Shown here piece by piece: positions 1 to 6,230 of a DNA stretch of 7,531 nt. The position numbers were made by a program, and so were the translations under genes. Origin of the DNA: Acidobacteriota bacterium (GTDB lineage: Bacteria; Acidobacteriota; UBA4820; DSQY01); assembly GCA_021814085.1 (NCBI GenBank), contig JAKAJA010000084.1, positions 1-7,531 of the forward strand, given 5' to 3'. The notes beneath the pieces were generated by a model, which was not told the DNA's origin, ran no database searches, and saw only the letters and a list, made by a program, of their open reading frames with translations. Every line of letters starts with the position of its first letter. Positions within the stretch are counted from its first letter, which is position 1.

Positions 1-417
1 CCGGTCGGATCGGCGATTGCGCGCCGCGATCATGTTCCGCGCGTAGGGCGGAACTCTGTAAAAAATGCCGTAGACGGAAGCGGGCGACACGGCCACGATG
101 ATAAGGTGGGGGCGCTCTCCCATGAGTGCCAGGACCTCCAGTTGGTTGATAGGGCTCACTGCCTCGGAGCCCAGGTTGGCGGCATCAGAGGCACCTAAGG
201 CGGGGCCCAGCGCCGATGGAACGAGGCCGGCATCGGCGCGCGAGTCCCCCACGATCAACAGGTCCCTTGCCCCGGCGAGGGCGAATACGTCCTTCTTGCG
301 CTCTTGCGGTTTCAGATGCAGGGAGCGGTAATAAATCTCTGCGGCCGAAGCCCCCGCCAAGAACAGCGCCAGGATGGGCCAGATGAGCCACTTAGAATTG
401 AAAATAGATAAACGCAC
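1..417 (-). CDS. SGNH-hydrolase-like membrane-anchored protein, probable O-acetyltransferase partner of the MBOAT (partial, C-terminus missing)
   Basis: The first 139 codons are present; the rest lies beyond the left edge. The start is a GTG at 417-415, preceded by a purine-rich Shine-Dalgarno-like stretch (430-422). An in-frame TAG at 435-433 lies just upstream, so no earlier start is possible, and later starts would remove the N-terminal membrane helix. Residues 10-26 form a hydrophobic anchor. After it comes LLIVGDSRA (53-61), which fits SGNH/GDSL block I with Ser59 as the likely nucleophile. NLGSEA (81-86) fits the conserved-glycine block, followed by a hydrophobic strand, HLIIVAVSP. The Asp-x-x-His block is not in the window. 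AlgJ/AlgX, DltD and DUF1574-type proteins with this layout are usually encoded beside an MBOAT and place acyl groups on exported polymers. The gene overlaps the end of the MBOAT gene by 26 nt, implying translational coupling. The exact acceptor is unknown. Confidence 0.85.
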   Translation of the reverse strand, partial: MRLSIFNSKWLIWPILALFLAGASAAEIYYRSLHLKPQERKKDVFALAGARDLLIVGDSRADAGLVPSALGPALGASDAANLGSEAVSPINQLEVLALMGERPHLIIVAVSPASVYGIFYRVPPYARNMIAARNRRSDR

Positions 418-1816
418 CTTGCCCTCCCCTCGCTAAGAGGCTCAGGAGCAACAGCATCGCCACCAGAAGGATATAGCCGGGCCGGGAGAGCCGCACGGCC
501 TTGGCGGCGCTCACGAGGGTCTTGTCCGCGAACCAGAACTGCACCGCAAGGGTGGCCGCGGTCAGGGCCAGGATGGCCGCGATGACGCTGGTCCCGTAGA
601 GGCCCACGGCGTCCGGCTTGACAAACCCCGCCATGGCTCCCAGGATCTGCTTAGCGCGTTTGAAATCGGCTCGGAACAGCACCCACGTGACACACACCAA
701 GTGGAATATCAACAGACGCCGAAGGATCAGGCCCAGGCCCCAGCCCCCCCGCGCGCCCGGCCGGGGACGGATCCCGAGCAGCCTTTCCGCCGCCAAGAAG
801 AGGCCGTGCAGACCACCCCATGCCACGAAGTTCCAGGCCGCGCCGTGCCACAACCCGCCCAGGAGCATGGTGACCATGAGGTTCAGGTAGGTCCGCCGTT
901 CCCCCTTCCTGTTGCCGCCCAGCGGGATATAGAGATAGTCGCGGAGCCATTGGGAGAGAGAGATGTGCCACCGCCGCCAGAAGTCGGACATGGACGAGGC
1001 CGCGTAAGGCGCGTTGAAATTCTGCGGGATGTAGAACCCCATCCAGAGGGCCAGCCCGATGGCAATCCCCGAGTATCCGCTGAAGTCTCCAAATATTTGG
1101 AGGGCGTAGGCGTAGGTGGCCACCCATGCGTCACCGAATGTCACGGGGAACGGATAGTTATAGACGCGCTCCACGTAGCGAGCCATGTTATCCGCGACCA
1201 CCACCTTCATGAAAAGCCCGAAAGCCACGAGAAAGAGACCCTGGTAGAAGATCTGCGCGTTCACCCGGCGGCGCTTGTCCAGCTGCGGCAGGAGTTGCTT
1301 GGCCCGAAGGATGGGACCCGCCACCAGATGCGGCCAATACGAGACGAAGGCCGCGTATTTGACAAAGTCGTGTTCGGGCTCGATTTCCCCCTTCCAGATG
1401 TCCAGGGTGTAGCTGAGGGTCACGAAGGTGTAGAAGGAGATCCCCACGGGCAGGACCACGTGGATGAACGGCATGTGTACGTCAACCCCCAGCAGGCCCA
1501 TGAGACCGCGGGTCGAATCCATAAAAAAGTTGGCGTACTTGAACAGGAACAGCACCCCGAGGTTGTAGCCCAGGGACACCAGCAGGATGGCGTTCCTTCG
1601 CCGCCGCGTCTTCGCGCCGAATATGGCCTTGCCGGCCCAGAAATCGACCACCGTGGAAAGTATGAGGAGCAGCATGAAAGGCGTGTTCCAGAACCCGTAG
1701 AAAATGTAGCTCGACACCATGAGGAGCCAGTGCCGGGCCGACACGCCTTTCGCCAGCGGCCAGACCGCGAAGAAGGCCGCCGCGAAGACCAGGAAGGTGA
1801 CGGAATTAAACAGCAT
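392..1816 (-). CDS. AlgI-like MBOAT family O-acyltransferase
   Basis: This 474-residue polytopic inner-membrane protein has the size and layout of the AlgI/DltB/PatA branch of membrane-bound O-acyltransferases, which pass acyl (usually acetyl) groups across the membrane for addition to an exported polymer. The N-terminus (MLFNSVTFLVF) is typical of the AlgI group. The central signature SDFWRRWHISLSQWLRDY (277-294) and YIPLGGNRKG (296-305) lead into LLGGLWHGAAWNFVAWG (318-334). His324 in the WHG motif is the expected catalytic histidine, and His284 is the second conserved one. The C-terminus FIYFQF is also typical of the family. About ten hydrophobic segments are visible. The ATG at 1816 lies 9 nt after the upstream stop codon (TAG, 1828-1826), which is in the same frame, so no earlier start exists. 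No good Shine-Dalgarno is visible, suggesting coupling to the upstream gene. The neighbouring SGNH gene supports O-acetylation, but the polymer (exopolysaccharide, lipopolysaccharide or peptidoglycan) cannot be told. Confidence 0.95.
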   Translation of the reverse strand: MLFNSVTFLVFAAAFFAVWPLAKGVSARHWLLMVSSYIFYGFWNTPFMLLLILSTVVDFWAGKAIFGAKTRRRRNAILLVSLGYNLGVLFLFKYANFFMDSTRGLMGLLGVDVHMPFIHVVLPVGISFYTFVTLSYTLDIWKGEIEPEHDFVKYAAFVSYWPHLVAGPILRAKQLLPQLDKRRRVNAQIFYQGLFLVAFGLFMKVVVADNMARYVERVYNYPFPVTFGDAWVATYAYALQIFGDFSGYSGIAIGLALWMGFYIPQNFNAPYAASSMSDFWRRWHISLSQWLRDYLYIPLGGNRKGERRTYLNLMVTMLLGGLWHGAAWNFVAWGGLHGLFLAAERLLGIRPRPGARGGWGLGLILRRLLIFHLVCVTWVLFRADFKRAKQILGAMAGFVKPDAVGLYGTSVIAAILALTAATLAVQFWFADKTLVSAAKAVRLSRPGYILLVAMLLLLSLLARGGQGAFIYFQF

Positions 1817-1825
1817 CGCCGGGGG

Positions 1826-3706
1826 CTACTCGAAGATCACCGTCCGGGCCGCCTGGGCGTTGGCCGTGCCCTCTAGCGCCTTGAACGCCGGGTAATCCTT
1901 GACAGCGATGACCGCCTTGGGGATGGCCGCCTCAAGGGACAGGGTGAAGGCCCCGTCGGCCGCGCTCCAGACCTGTTTGAGCGATCCCGCGGCTCCCTGC
2001 TCGGCAATGGCCTTGGGCAGGTACGCCGGCTTCATCCCTTCAGCGTGGGTGAACTTGATGGTGATCTTCTCCGTCCCCGCCTGGCCCAGGACCAGGGGAA
2101 GGTCACGCTGCTGGAGGAAACTGCCACGGAACCCCTTCAGGAGGGAGCCCTCGGGGAGCCCCGTCTTCAGAGCTTTCACCGTACCTTTGGGCGGGGCGGA
2201 AGCCTTGAAAGCCACTTCGAACACGGCGGTCGCCGGGTCCAGGCGTATCACGCTGAACTCACCCAGGGTGGCGCCCGGCAGCACTCCCGCCAGGAACCCC
2301 TGAAGCAACGCCTTCTGGGCGTCCTTGGAGCCCTGCACCTTAAAATAGGGGCTGTACTCGCCGCCCAGGGAAACCGTGCCCTTCCCCTCGAAGGCCAGGT
2401 CCGCCGCAAGGGTGACCTGCAGGCTCACCGCCATGGCATCGGCCGCATCGATGGCGGGCATGGTGTGGATCTCGCCGTAGCCGCCGAGCAGGGGCAGGCC
2501 CTTGAAGCCCTGGAAGTTCCTCTGGGAGCTGTCCGCCAGGGGCTTGGTCGGATCGAGCCAGAGAGCGGCCTTGCCCACCGTGGCATGGACCACCACGCCA
2601 GTCATCTGGCTCAGGCAGGGCAGGGTCGTGGGGTCTTCGAGACCTTCGGGGACCTTTCGTCCCGCCGCGATCGCCGCCTCGATGCCGGCCTTGTTCAGGA
2701 GGGCGCAGAGCAGGACCGCCTTGTCCAAGGCGTTGCCGTAGCCGCTGTCATAGACCTGACCGGCCGCGCGGGGGACGAAATCGAAGCGGCGGAGGGGCCA
2801 TTCGACGTTGTTGATGTCCTCCGCCACGTAATTCTGGAGCTTGACCGCCTTTTCGAAGGGATCCACGAGACCCGCGAGAAGGTCCCCAGCCTTCTTGTCC
2901 AGGCCCGGCGACGCCGTGCCGACGGCCTTCTCGACGAGTGCGCCCACCGCGGAGGCCTGGTGGGCCCAGTCGGGGCAGGTGGTGAAGAGGAGGGCGGGGA
3001 GGAAAGCCCACTCGGGGCCCGAAGTGGCCGACAGGTTCACGGAGGGGACGTTCTTTATCGCCCAGGTGGTCGTAGTCTGCCCTGCGTCCGTCCTGGTGGT
3101 GGGGTTGGCGACCGCGTTGAGGAGCTTCCACTTCAGTTCGGTCCCCGCCGGTACGGTGACGGAGACCTCCCTCGCGAGGGCCGGATTGGCGTCCCTGAGC
3201 ACTTCGACGCCATCGAGATAACGCCGCCAGGGTTTCTTGTCGGCGATGGTGTACTCGAATTCGACGACGGCGTTCACGTCCAGCCCCACCTTGGTCACGA
3301 CCATCTGGCGCCAGGAGGTGTAGGCCGGGGCTTTCTCCAGCTCGTAGGGGGTCATCTCGTTGTAGGAATTGGGCTTGGCATCGACGATGGCGCCTTCGGT
3401 CGTATACGTGCGGCACCGGGAGATGACCAGGTCCTGGTTCTCCTTGTTGAATGCGATTTTCGGGTCGCCGATCTCGTCCATACCCTGGTAGGTCAGGACC
3501 TTCTCCACGCGCTTGGCGGATTCGGTGACGCGGCCATCGGGCAGGAGGGTGAAGGCTCTCGTTTCGGACAGGACCAGGACGTCGGCCTGGGGGTATTCCT
3601 TGGCCGTGGGGCTTCCCGCGTACTGGGACGGAAGACCCGCGGCGCTCGCGGAGAGGGTCGCCGCGGTGAGGAAGGAGAGGATGGTCAGCTTATTTAATAG
3701 TCTCAT
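1826..3706 (-). CDS. Secreted DUF3857 protein with degenerate transglutaminase-like domain
   Basis: The protein has 626 residues. The start is the ATG at 3706, which gives a signal peptide (MRLLNKLTILSFLTAATLSA, cleavage near residues 22-24) and sits 6 nt after a GGAAGGGG ribosome-binding site. An in-frame extension to 3880 would overlap the upstream gene and bury the signal peptide. Residues about 35-230 resemble DUF3857, starting at KEYPQADVLVLSETRAF; about 270-390 form a transglutaminase-like core; the rest is a beta-rich C-terminal region. The catalytic block that reads AGVCKDIAG in the upstream paralogue is YGNALDKAV here, so the Cys is replaced by Ala326. The FNH block is MTG, so the His is replaced by Gly370. 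WLDPTKP keeps Asp385. The fold is probably retained but cysteine catalysis lost, which suggests a binding, scaffold or regulatory role. It lies 14 nt after its paralogue and 9 nt before the MBOAT gene. His374 lies near the lost His but is out of register. Confidence 0.9.
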   Translation of the reverse strand: MRLLNKLTILSFLTAATLSASAAGLPSQYAGSPTAKEYPQADVLVLSETRAFTLLPDGRVTESAKRVEKVLTYQGMDEIGDPKIAFNKENQDLVISRCRTYTTEGAIVDAKPNSYNEMTPYELEKAPAYTSWRQMVVTKVGLDVNAVVEFEYTIADKKPWRRYLDGVEVLRDANPALAREVSVTVPAGTELKWKLLNAVANPTTRTDAGQTTTTWAIKNVPSVNLSATSGPEWAFLPALLFTTCPDWAHQASAVGALVEKAVGTASPGLDKKAGDLLAGLVDPFEKAVKLQNYVAEDINNVEWPLRRFDFVPRAAGQVYDSGYGNALDKAVLLCALLNKAGIEAAIAAGRKVPEGLEDPTTLPCLSQMTGVVVHATVGKAALWLDPTKPLADSSQRNFQGFKGLPLLGGYGEIHTMPAIDAADAMAVSLQVTLAADLAFEGKGTVSLGGEYSPYFKVQGSKDAQKALLQGFLAGVLPGATLGEFSVIRLDPATAVFEVAFKASAPPKGTVKALKTGLPEGSLLKGFRGSFLQQRDLPLVLGQAGTEKITIKFTHAEGMKPAYLPKAIAEQGAAGSLKQVWSAADGAFTLSLEAAIPKAVIAVKDYPAFKALEGTANAQAARTVIFE

Positions 3707-3712
3707 GAGGCG

Positions 3713-3720
3713 CCCCTTCC
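3713..3720 (-). promoter_or_regulatory. Ribosome-binding site of the degenerate DUF3857 gene
   Basis: GGAAGGGG on the minus strand begins directly after the upstream TAG stop (3723-3721) and ends 6 nt before the ATG at 3706. It decides in favour of this start over the in-frame ATG at 3880, which lies inside the preceding gene and has no comparable context. Confidence 0.75.
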
Positions 3721-5739
3721 CTATCTCGACAGCACGGACAGAGCCGCGCCGTACTGATTCATGGAATCCACCGCGTCCTTGAGGTTCGCGTACTCGGAAG
3801 CGGGGATGATCTTTTTCTTGACGGAGAGCTTCTCGGACAGGACGAGCTGCTCGCCCCTCATGGAAAGCTCGGCGCTCCAATCCGCCGATGGGCCTTCGAC
3901 CTTCTTGGCCTCCGGGGCCTGCTTGAGCCTGTAGCCCTTGGGAAGGGTGAGGGTCTCCTGGAAGGTGAACTCGCGGGTGGCGCGGAGGAAGATGTCGTAC
4001 TTCCGCTCCTTGCCCGTGACCGCGCCGGCAAAATCGGTGAGGCGGCGGTTGGAGAGGATGTTGCGCGCCGCCGGCGGGGTGAGGGCCATGGTCTTTCCGT
4101 AGACCATGGCGTAGCCAGGGACCCGGTACTTGAGGGTGACCCGCAGGGGCAGATTCACGTTAAGGGCGTCCGTGGAGTCATAGGAGAGGAGTTCGGCCCG
4201 GGGCGAGACGGCGGTGATCCACTGCTCGAAGGTCCCCCTGACCGTCGCCGCGGGAGAGTTGAGCAGGGTCCAGCGGATGTTGGTCTCGCTGTAGGCGCCG
4301 CCCGTGATGACCATGGTCCCGGTGAGGTCGCCGTTTTCGGCCACGGTCCCCTCGGAGACGAGCTTGATGAAATTGTCCGAGGCGGGTGCGGGCGGTGTCT
4401 CCATGAGCTCCTCGCCCCGCGGCGAGCCGATGACGTAGTTCTGGGGCTTCTCGGCGCTGGACCAGATCTCCGGGCTGAAGGGGCACCAGGTGGGGTCGTA
4501 GAGCTTGTACTGGTTGGGGGCGACTTCGGTAGCTACCACGCAGTGGTTGAACTGGTCCGCGGGGATGTTCTCCACGGAGGCGCCCGCCATGGTCATGGCC
4601 GGATAGGTGTGCTCGTAGCCCGCGGCCCGGAACATGGTGATGAGCATGCCCGCGATGTCCTTGCAGACGCCCGCCCGGTCGTTGAAATCCATGATGCCGG
4701 GGTGGAGGGTGTAACCCTCCCCCTTGCCCATGCTGATGCCGCTGTATCGGATCTGGCGGGAAACCCAGGCCAGGAGGGCCTGCCGCTTCGCGTCGTCCGT
4801 GGCAAGGCCCTTGGTGATCTCCGCGGCCTTGGCCTTGATGGCGTCGTTGAAGGCGAAGGTGTTCGCGTCCTCGTTCACGTGGAAGAACCAGCGGGACTTT
4901 TCGGGCCAGTTCTGAACCGTGGCCAAGACCAGTTTGGTCACCACGTCGCTGTCCTCCACCATGTGGGGCTCGGGCTCCAGGGCCGGCACGTTCTCCTTCC
5001 ACCAGGTGTAGGTGAGATTCTTGTCGTCGAAGGAGGTCAGGGAGGCGAGCTCGCCATGGAACACCTGCGCCTGCAGCGGCTTGTCCTTGGGGAGCACGAT
5101 GGTGTAGCTCTTCTTGACGATGGGCATCTCGCCCTGAAAGTAGACCACGTCGTAGTAATGGCCCTTCATGGGGGGGATGTATTTGTCGTCGCCGGCGCCG
5201 CCCGCCTCGGTGGCACCGCTCCCCGAACCGGCCCCGATGCCTCCGCCGAGGTAGGCGATGACGAAGCCCTTGGAGTAAGTCTTGATCTCCACTGCGTCCC
5301 CGGGCTGGAGCTTGGGGACCGAGACGACCTTCATGCGGGGGCCCCAGTAGATCATCTCCTGGGGCTGGGGAAGATCGAATACGCGGTCGGCGGGGAGTTG
5401 TTCCACCGCCCCGCCGGCTCGGAACACGGTGACCCCCTTCACTTCCGCGAAGGAGGAGGCGGGGTCGTAGTCGAATCGAAGGGTCGCGTACTTCGCGGCA
5501 CCTGCTTCCGTTAGGACCTTCACGAGCTGGGTCTTGTTCACGTGGCTCAGGCCCGATTCCTCCACGTCCACGTGGACATCCTCGCTGACGACGACGGCGT
5601 CGGCTCCCGGATATTTCTCGGCTGTCACGGACTTGAGGGCCTCGGGCGCCTTGGGAGCGGCCCCCCGCGCCCACGGGACGCAGCAGATCCACAGGACCCC
5701 CGCCACGGCCAAGGCGAGCCTTGTTGCAGCTAATCTCAT
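3721..5739 (-). CDS. Secreted DUF3857 / transglutaminase-like protein, probably catalytically competent
   Basis: The protein has 672 residues. The ATG at 5739 follows AGGAGG with 9 nt spacing. Residues 1-27 form a signal peptide (positive MRLAATR, hydrophobic core to about 22, cleavage near ARG-AA). LWICC does not fit a lipobox, so a soluble exported protein is more likely than a lipoprotein. Residues about 38-260 resemble DUF3857, interrupted by a Gly/Ser/Ala-rich stretch at 165-183. Residues about 295-425 are a transglutaminase-like cysteine-protease fold with a complete triad: Cys359 in AGVCKDIAG, His399 in QFNHCVV and Asp415 in LYDPTW. The C-terminal 200 residues are beta-rich and resemble the same part of the downstream paralogue. 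This superfamily includes peptidases, amidases and cross-linking enzymes, so the reaction cannot be assigned. It is the first gene of the run that continues into the degenerate paralogue, the MBOAT and the SGNH protein. Confidence 0.92.
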   Translation of the reverse strand: MRLAATRLALAVAGVLWICCVPWARGAAPKAPEALKSVTAEKYPGADAVVVSEDVHVDVEESGLSHVNKTQLVKVLTEAGAAKYATLRFDYDPASSFAEVKGVTVFRAGGAVEQLPADRVFDLPQPQEMIYWGPRMKVVSVPKLQPGDAVEIKTYSKGFVIAYLGGGIGAGSGSGATEAGGAGDDKYIPPMKGHYYDVVYFQGEMPIVKKSYTIVLPKDKPLQAQVFHGELASLTSFDDKNLTYTWWKENVPALEPEPHMVEDSDVVTKLVLATVQNWPEKSRWFFHVNEDANTFAFNDAIKAKAAEITKGLATDDAKRQALLAWVSRQIRYSGISMGKGEGYTLHPGIMDFNDRAGVCKDIAGMLITMFRAAGYEHTYPAMTMAGASVENIPADQFNHCVVATEVAPNQYKLYDPTWCPFSPEIWSSAEKPQNYVIGSPRGEELMETPPAPASDNFIKLVSEGTVAENGDLTGTMVITGGAYSETNIRWTLLNSPAATVRGTFEQWITAVSPRAELLSYDSTDALNVNLPLRVTLKYRVPGYAMVYGKTMALTPPAARNILSNRRLTDFAGAVTGKERKYDIFLRATREFTFQETLTLPKGYRLKQAPEAKKVEGPSADWSAELSMRGEQLVLSEKLSVKKKIIPASEYANLKDAVDSMNQYGAALSVLSR

Positions 5740-5748
5740 GTTATCTCC

Positions 5749-5754
5749 CCTCCT
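5749..5754 (-). promoter_or_regulatory. Ribosome-binding site of the first DUF3857 gene
   Basis: AGGAGG on the minus strand, followed by a further GGAG, sits 9 nt before the ATG at 5739. It is the strongest Shine-Dalgarno in the minus-strand run and supports that start. No convincing -35/-10 pair was found between it and the Trm112-like gene, so the promoter of the run is unresolved; read-through from the Trm112-like gene is possible. Confidence 0.8.
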
Positions 5755-5764
5755 GAGGGCATAG

Positions 5765-5859
5765 GGTGACTAGGTGACTAGGTGAGTAGGTGAGTAGGTG
5801 AAGCGGTGTAAGCCAATCCCACCGTCCACTCCTCACTGCTCACCGCTCACTGCTCACTT
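5765..5859. repeat. Short tandem repeats in complementary arms (octamer array facing heptamer array), imperfect hairpin
   Basis: The left arm is a tandem octamer: GGTGACTA twice (5765-5780), GGTGAGTA twice (5781-5796), then the decayed copy GGTGAAGC (5797-5804) and a trailing GGTG. The right arm is a tandem heptamer: CTCACTG, CTCACCG, CTCACTG, CTCACTT (5832-5859). The arms are complementary: 5790-5808 pairs with 5841-5857 through GTGAG/CTCAC, GTGA/TCAC and GCGGTG/CACCGC, with one G-U pair and two bulged purines, leaving a 32-nt loop. A smaller alternative stem is CGGTG (5804-5808) with CACCG (5820-5824). The element lies between the Trm112-like stop and the first DUF3857 start. There is no U-tract, so a classical intrinsic terminator is not supported. 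Confidence 0.85.
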
Positions 5860-5863
5860 CTTA

Positions 5864-6040
5864 TTACTTCTCCACCACCCCCGCGTTGGGCAGGAGGACC
5901 GGGATGCCGTCCTCTATGGGATAGACCCGCTTGCAGCCCGTGCAGACGAGCTGCTCCTTGCCGCCCTTCTCCCTGTACTGGAAGGGTTCCCGGCAGACGG
6001 GACAGGCCAAGATATCCAGAAACTCCTTGTCTATGGGCAT
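5864..6040 (-). CDS. Trm112 / UPF0434 family zinc-ribbon protein
   Basis: This 58-residue protein has two CxxC pairs, CPVC (Cys13, Cys16) and CTGC (Cys33, Cys36), which should bind one zinc ion. The pattern DKEFLDILACPVCREPF, then LVCTGCKRVYPIEDGIPVLLP, is characteristic of the bacterial YcaR/Trm112-like family, and the length is normal. The chosen ATG at 6040 has GGAGGAG (6052-6046) 5 nt upstream; the longer in-frame extension to 6169 has no family similarity and runs through the intergenic repeats. The gene ends in tandem stops (TAA TAA, 5866-5861). In eukaryotes and archaea Trm112 activates methyltransferases; the bacterial role is poorly defined. It lies 124 nt upstream of the DUF3857 run on the same strand, divided from it by a repeat hairpin, so co-transcription is uncertain. 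Confidence 0.92.
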   Translation of the reverse strand: MPIDKEFLDILACPVCREPFQYREKGGKEQLVCTGCKRVYPIEDGIPVLLPNAGVVEK

Positions 6041-6045
6041 CGGCG

Positions 6046-6052
6046 CTCCTCC
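6046..6052 (-). promoter_or_regulatory. Ribosome-binding site of the Trm112-like gene
   Basis: GGAGGAG on the minus strand, 5 nt before the ATG at 6040. It selects the 58-residue product over the longer in-frame extension. Confidence 0.75.
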
Positions 6053-6105
6053 GGCTGGATAGTGTAGAACAACGGCCTTGCCGGTGGAAGGAGGAAGGGA
6101 AGAAA

Positions 6106-6223
6106 GTGAAATGTTGGATGTCGAATGGGGCCATTCAAAACAAGCTCGATGACAGCTTGTCTCTTGCATTCACCATCCGCCATTCGCCATTCGACATTCT
6201 TGATTCACCATCCACCCTTCACC
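6106..6223. repeat. Heptamer tandem repeats in complementary arms, with nested hairpins
   Basis: The right arm (6168-6223) is eight head-to-tail heptamers with consensus ATTCACC: ATTCACC, ATCCGCC, ATTCGCC, ATTCGAC, ATTCTTG, ATTCACC, ATCCACC, CTTCACC. The left arm (6106-6126) is three degenerate heptamers of the complementary sense: GTGAAAT, GTTGGAT, GTCGAAT. ATGTCGAATGG (6118-6128) is a perfect 11-nt complement of 6187-6197, and GTGAA (6106-6110) can pair with TTCAC (6204-6208). The element fills most of the 239-nt divergent gap between the Trm112-like and DUF4388 genes and ends just before the DUF4388 promoter. Confidence 0.85.
6140..6160. repeat. Perfect small inverted repeat in the divergent intergenic region
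   Basis: ACAAGCT (6140-6146) and AGCTTGT (6154-6160) form a perfect 7-bp stem around a 7-nt loop, lying between the two arms of the heptamer-repeat element. It could be the apical hairpin of that structure or a binding site for a dimeric regulator. No U-tract follows on either strand, so it does not look like a terminator. Confidence 0.6.
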
Positions 6224-6230
6224 CCCGCCC

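Noticed and set aside
701..1876. A 391-codon open frame on the plus strand
   Set aside because: It is antisense to the MBOAT gene. The product is Pro/His/Glu-rich without family motifs, while the minus-strand frame carries all AlgI signatures.
2045..3697. A 550-codon open frame on the plus strand
   Set aside because: It is antisense to the DUF3857 paralogue, whose signal peptide, domain motifs and ribosome-binding site are clear. The plus-strand product has no recognisable motif and the His/Gly/Arg/Val-rich make-up expected of an antisense shadow in GC-rich DNA.
4543..5514. A 323-codon plus-strand frame
   Set aside because: It is antisense to the active DUF3857 gene, with Val/Gly/His-rich low-information sequence and no plausible ribosome-binding context.
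4178..5692. A 504-codon minus-strand frame inside the active DUF3857 gene
   Set aside because: It is a frame-shifted copy of the same DNA with an Arg/Gly/His-rich product. The overlapping frame has a signal peptide and an intact transglutaminase triad.
5765..5859. CRISPR array or intrinsic terminator
   Set aside because: Repeat units are only 7-8 bp with no spacers, so this is not CRISPR. The hairpin has no downstream U-tract on either strand, so an intrinsic terminator is not supported.
6061..6089. Minus-strand promoter for the Trm112-like gene with TACACT as -10
   Set aside because: The hexamer at the expected -35 position (TTCCAC) matches the consensus poorly, so the call was not kept.
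6041..6169. N-terminal extension of the Trm112-like protein
   Set aside because: The extra 43 residues are read through the repeat region and resemble no family; the ATG at 6040 has a good ribosome-binding site and gives the normal length.
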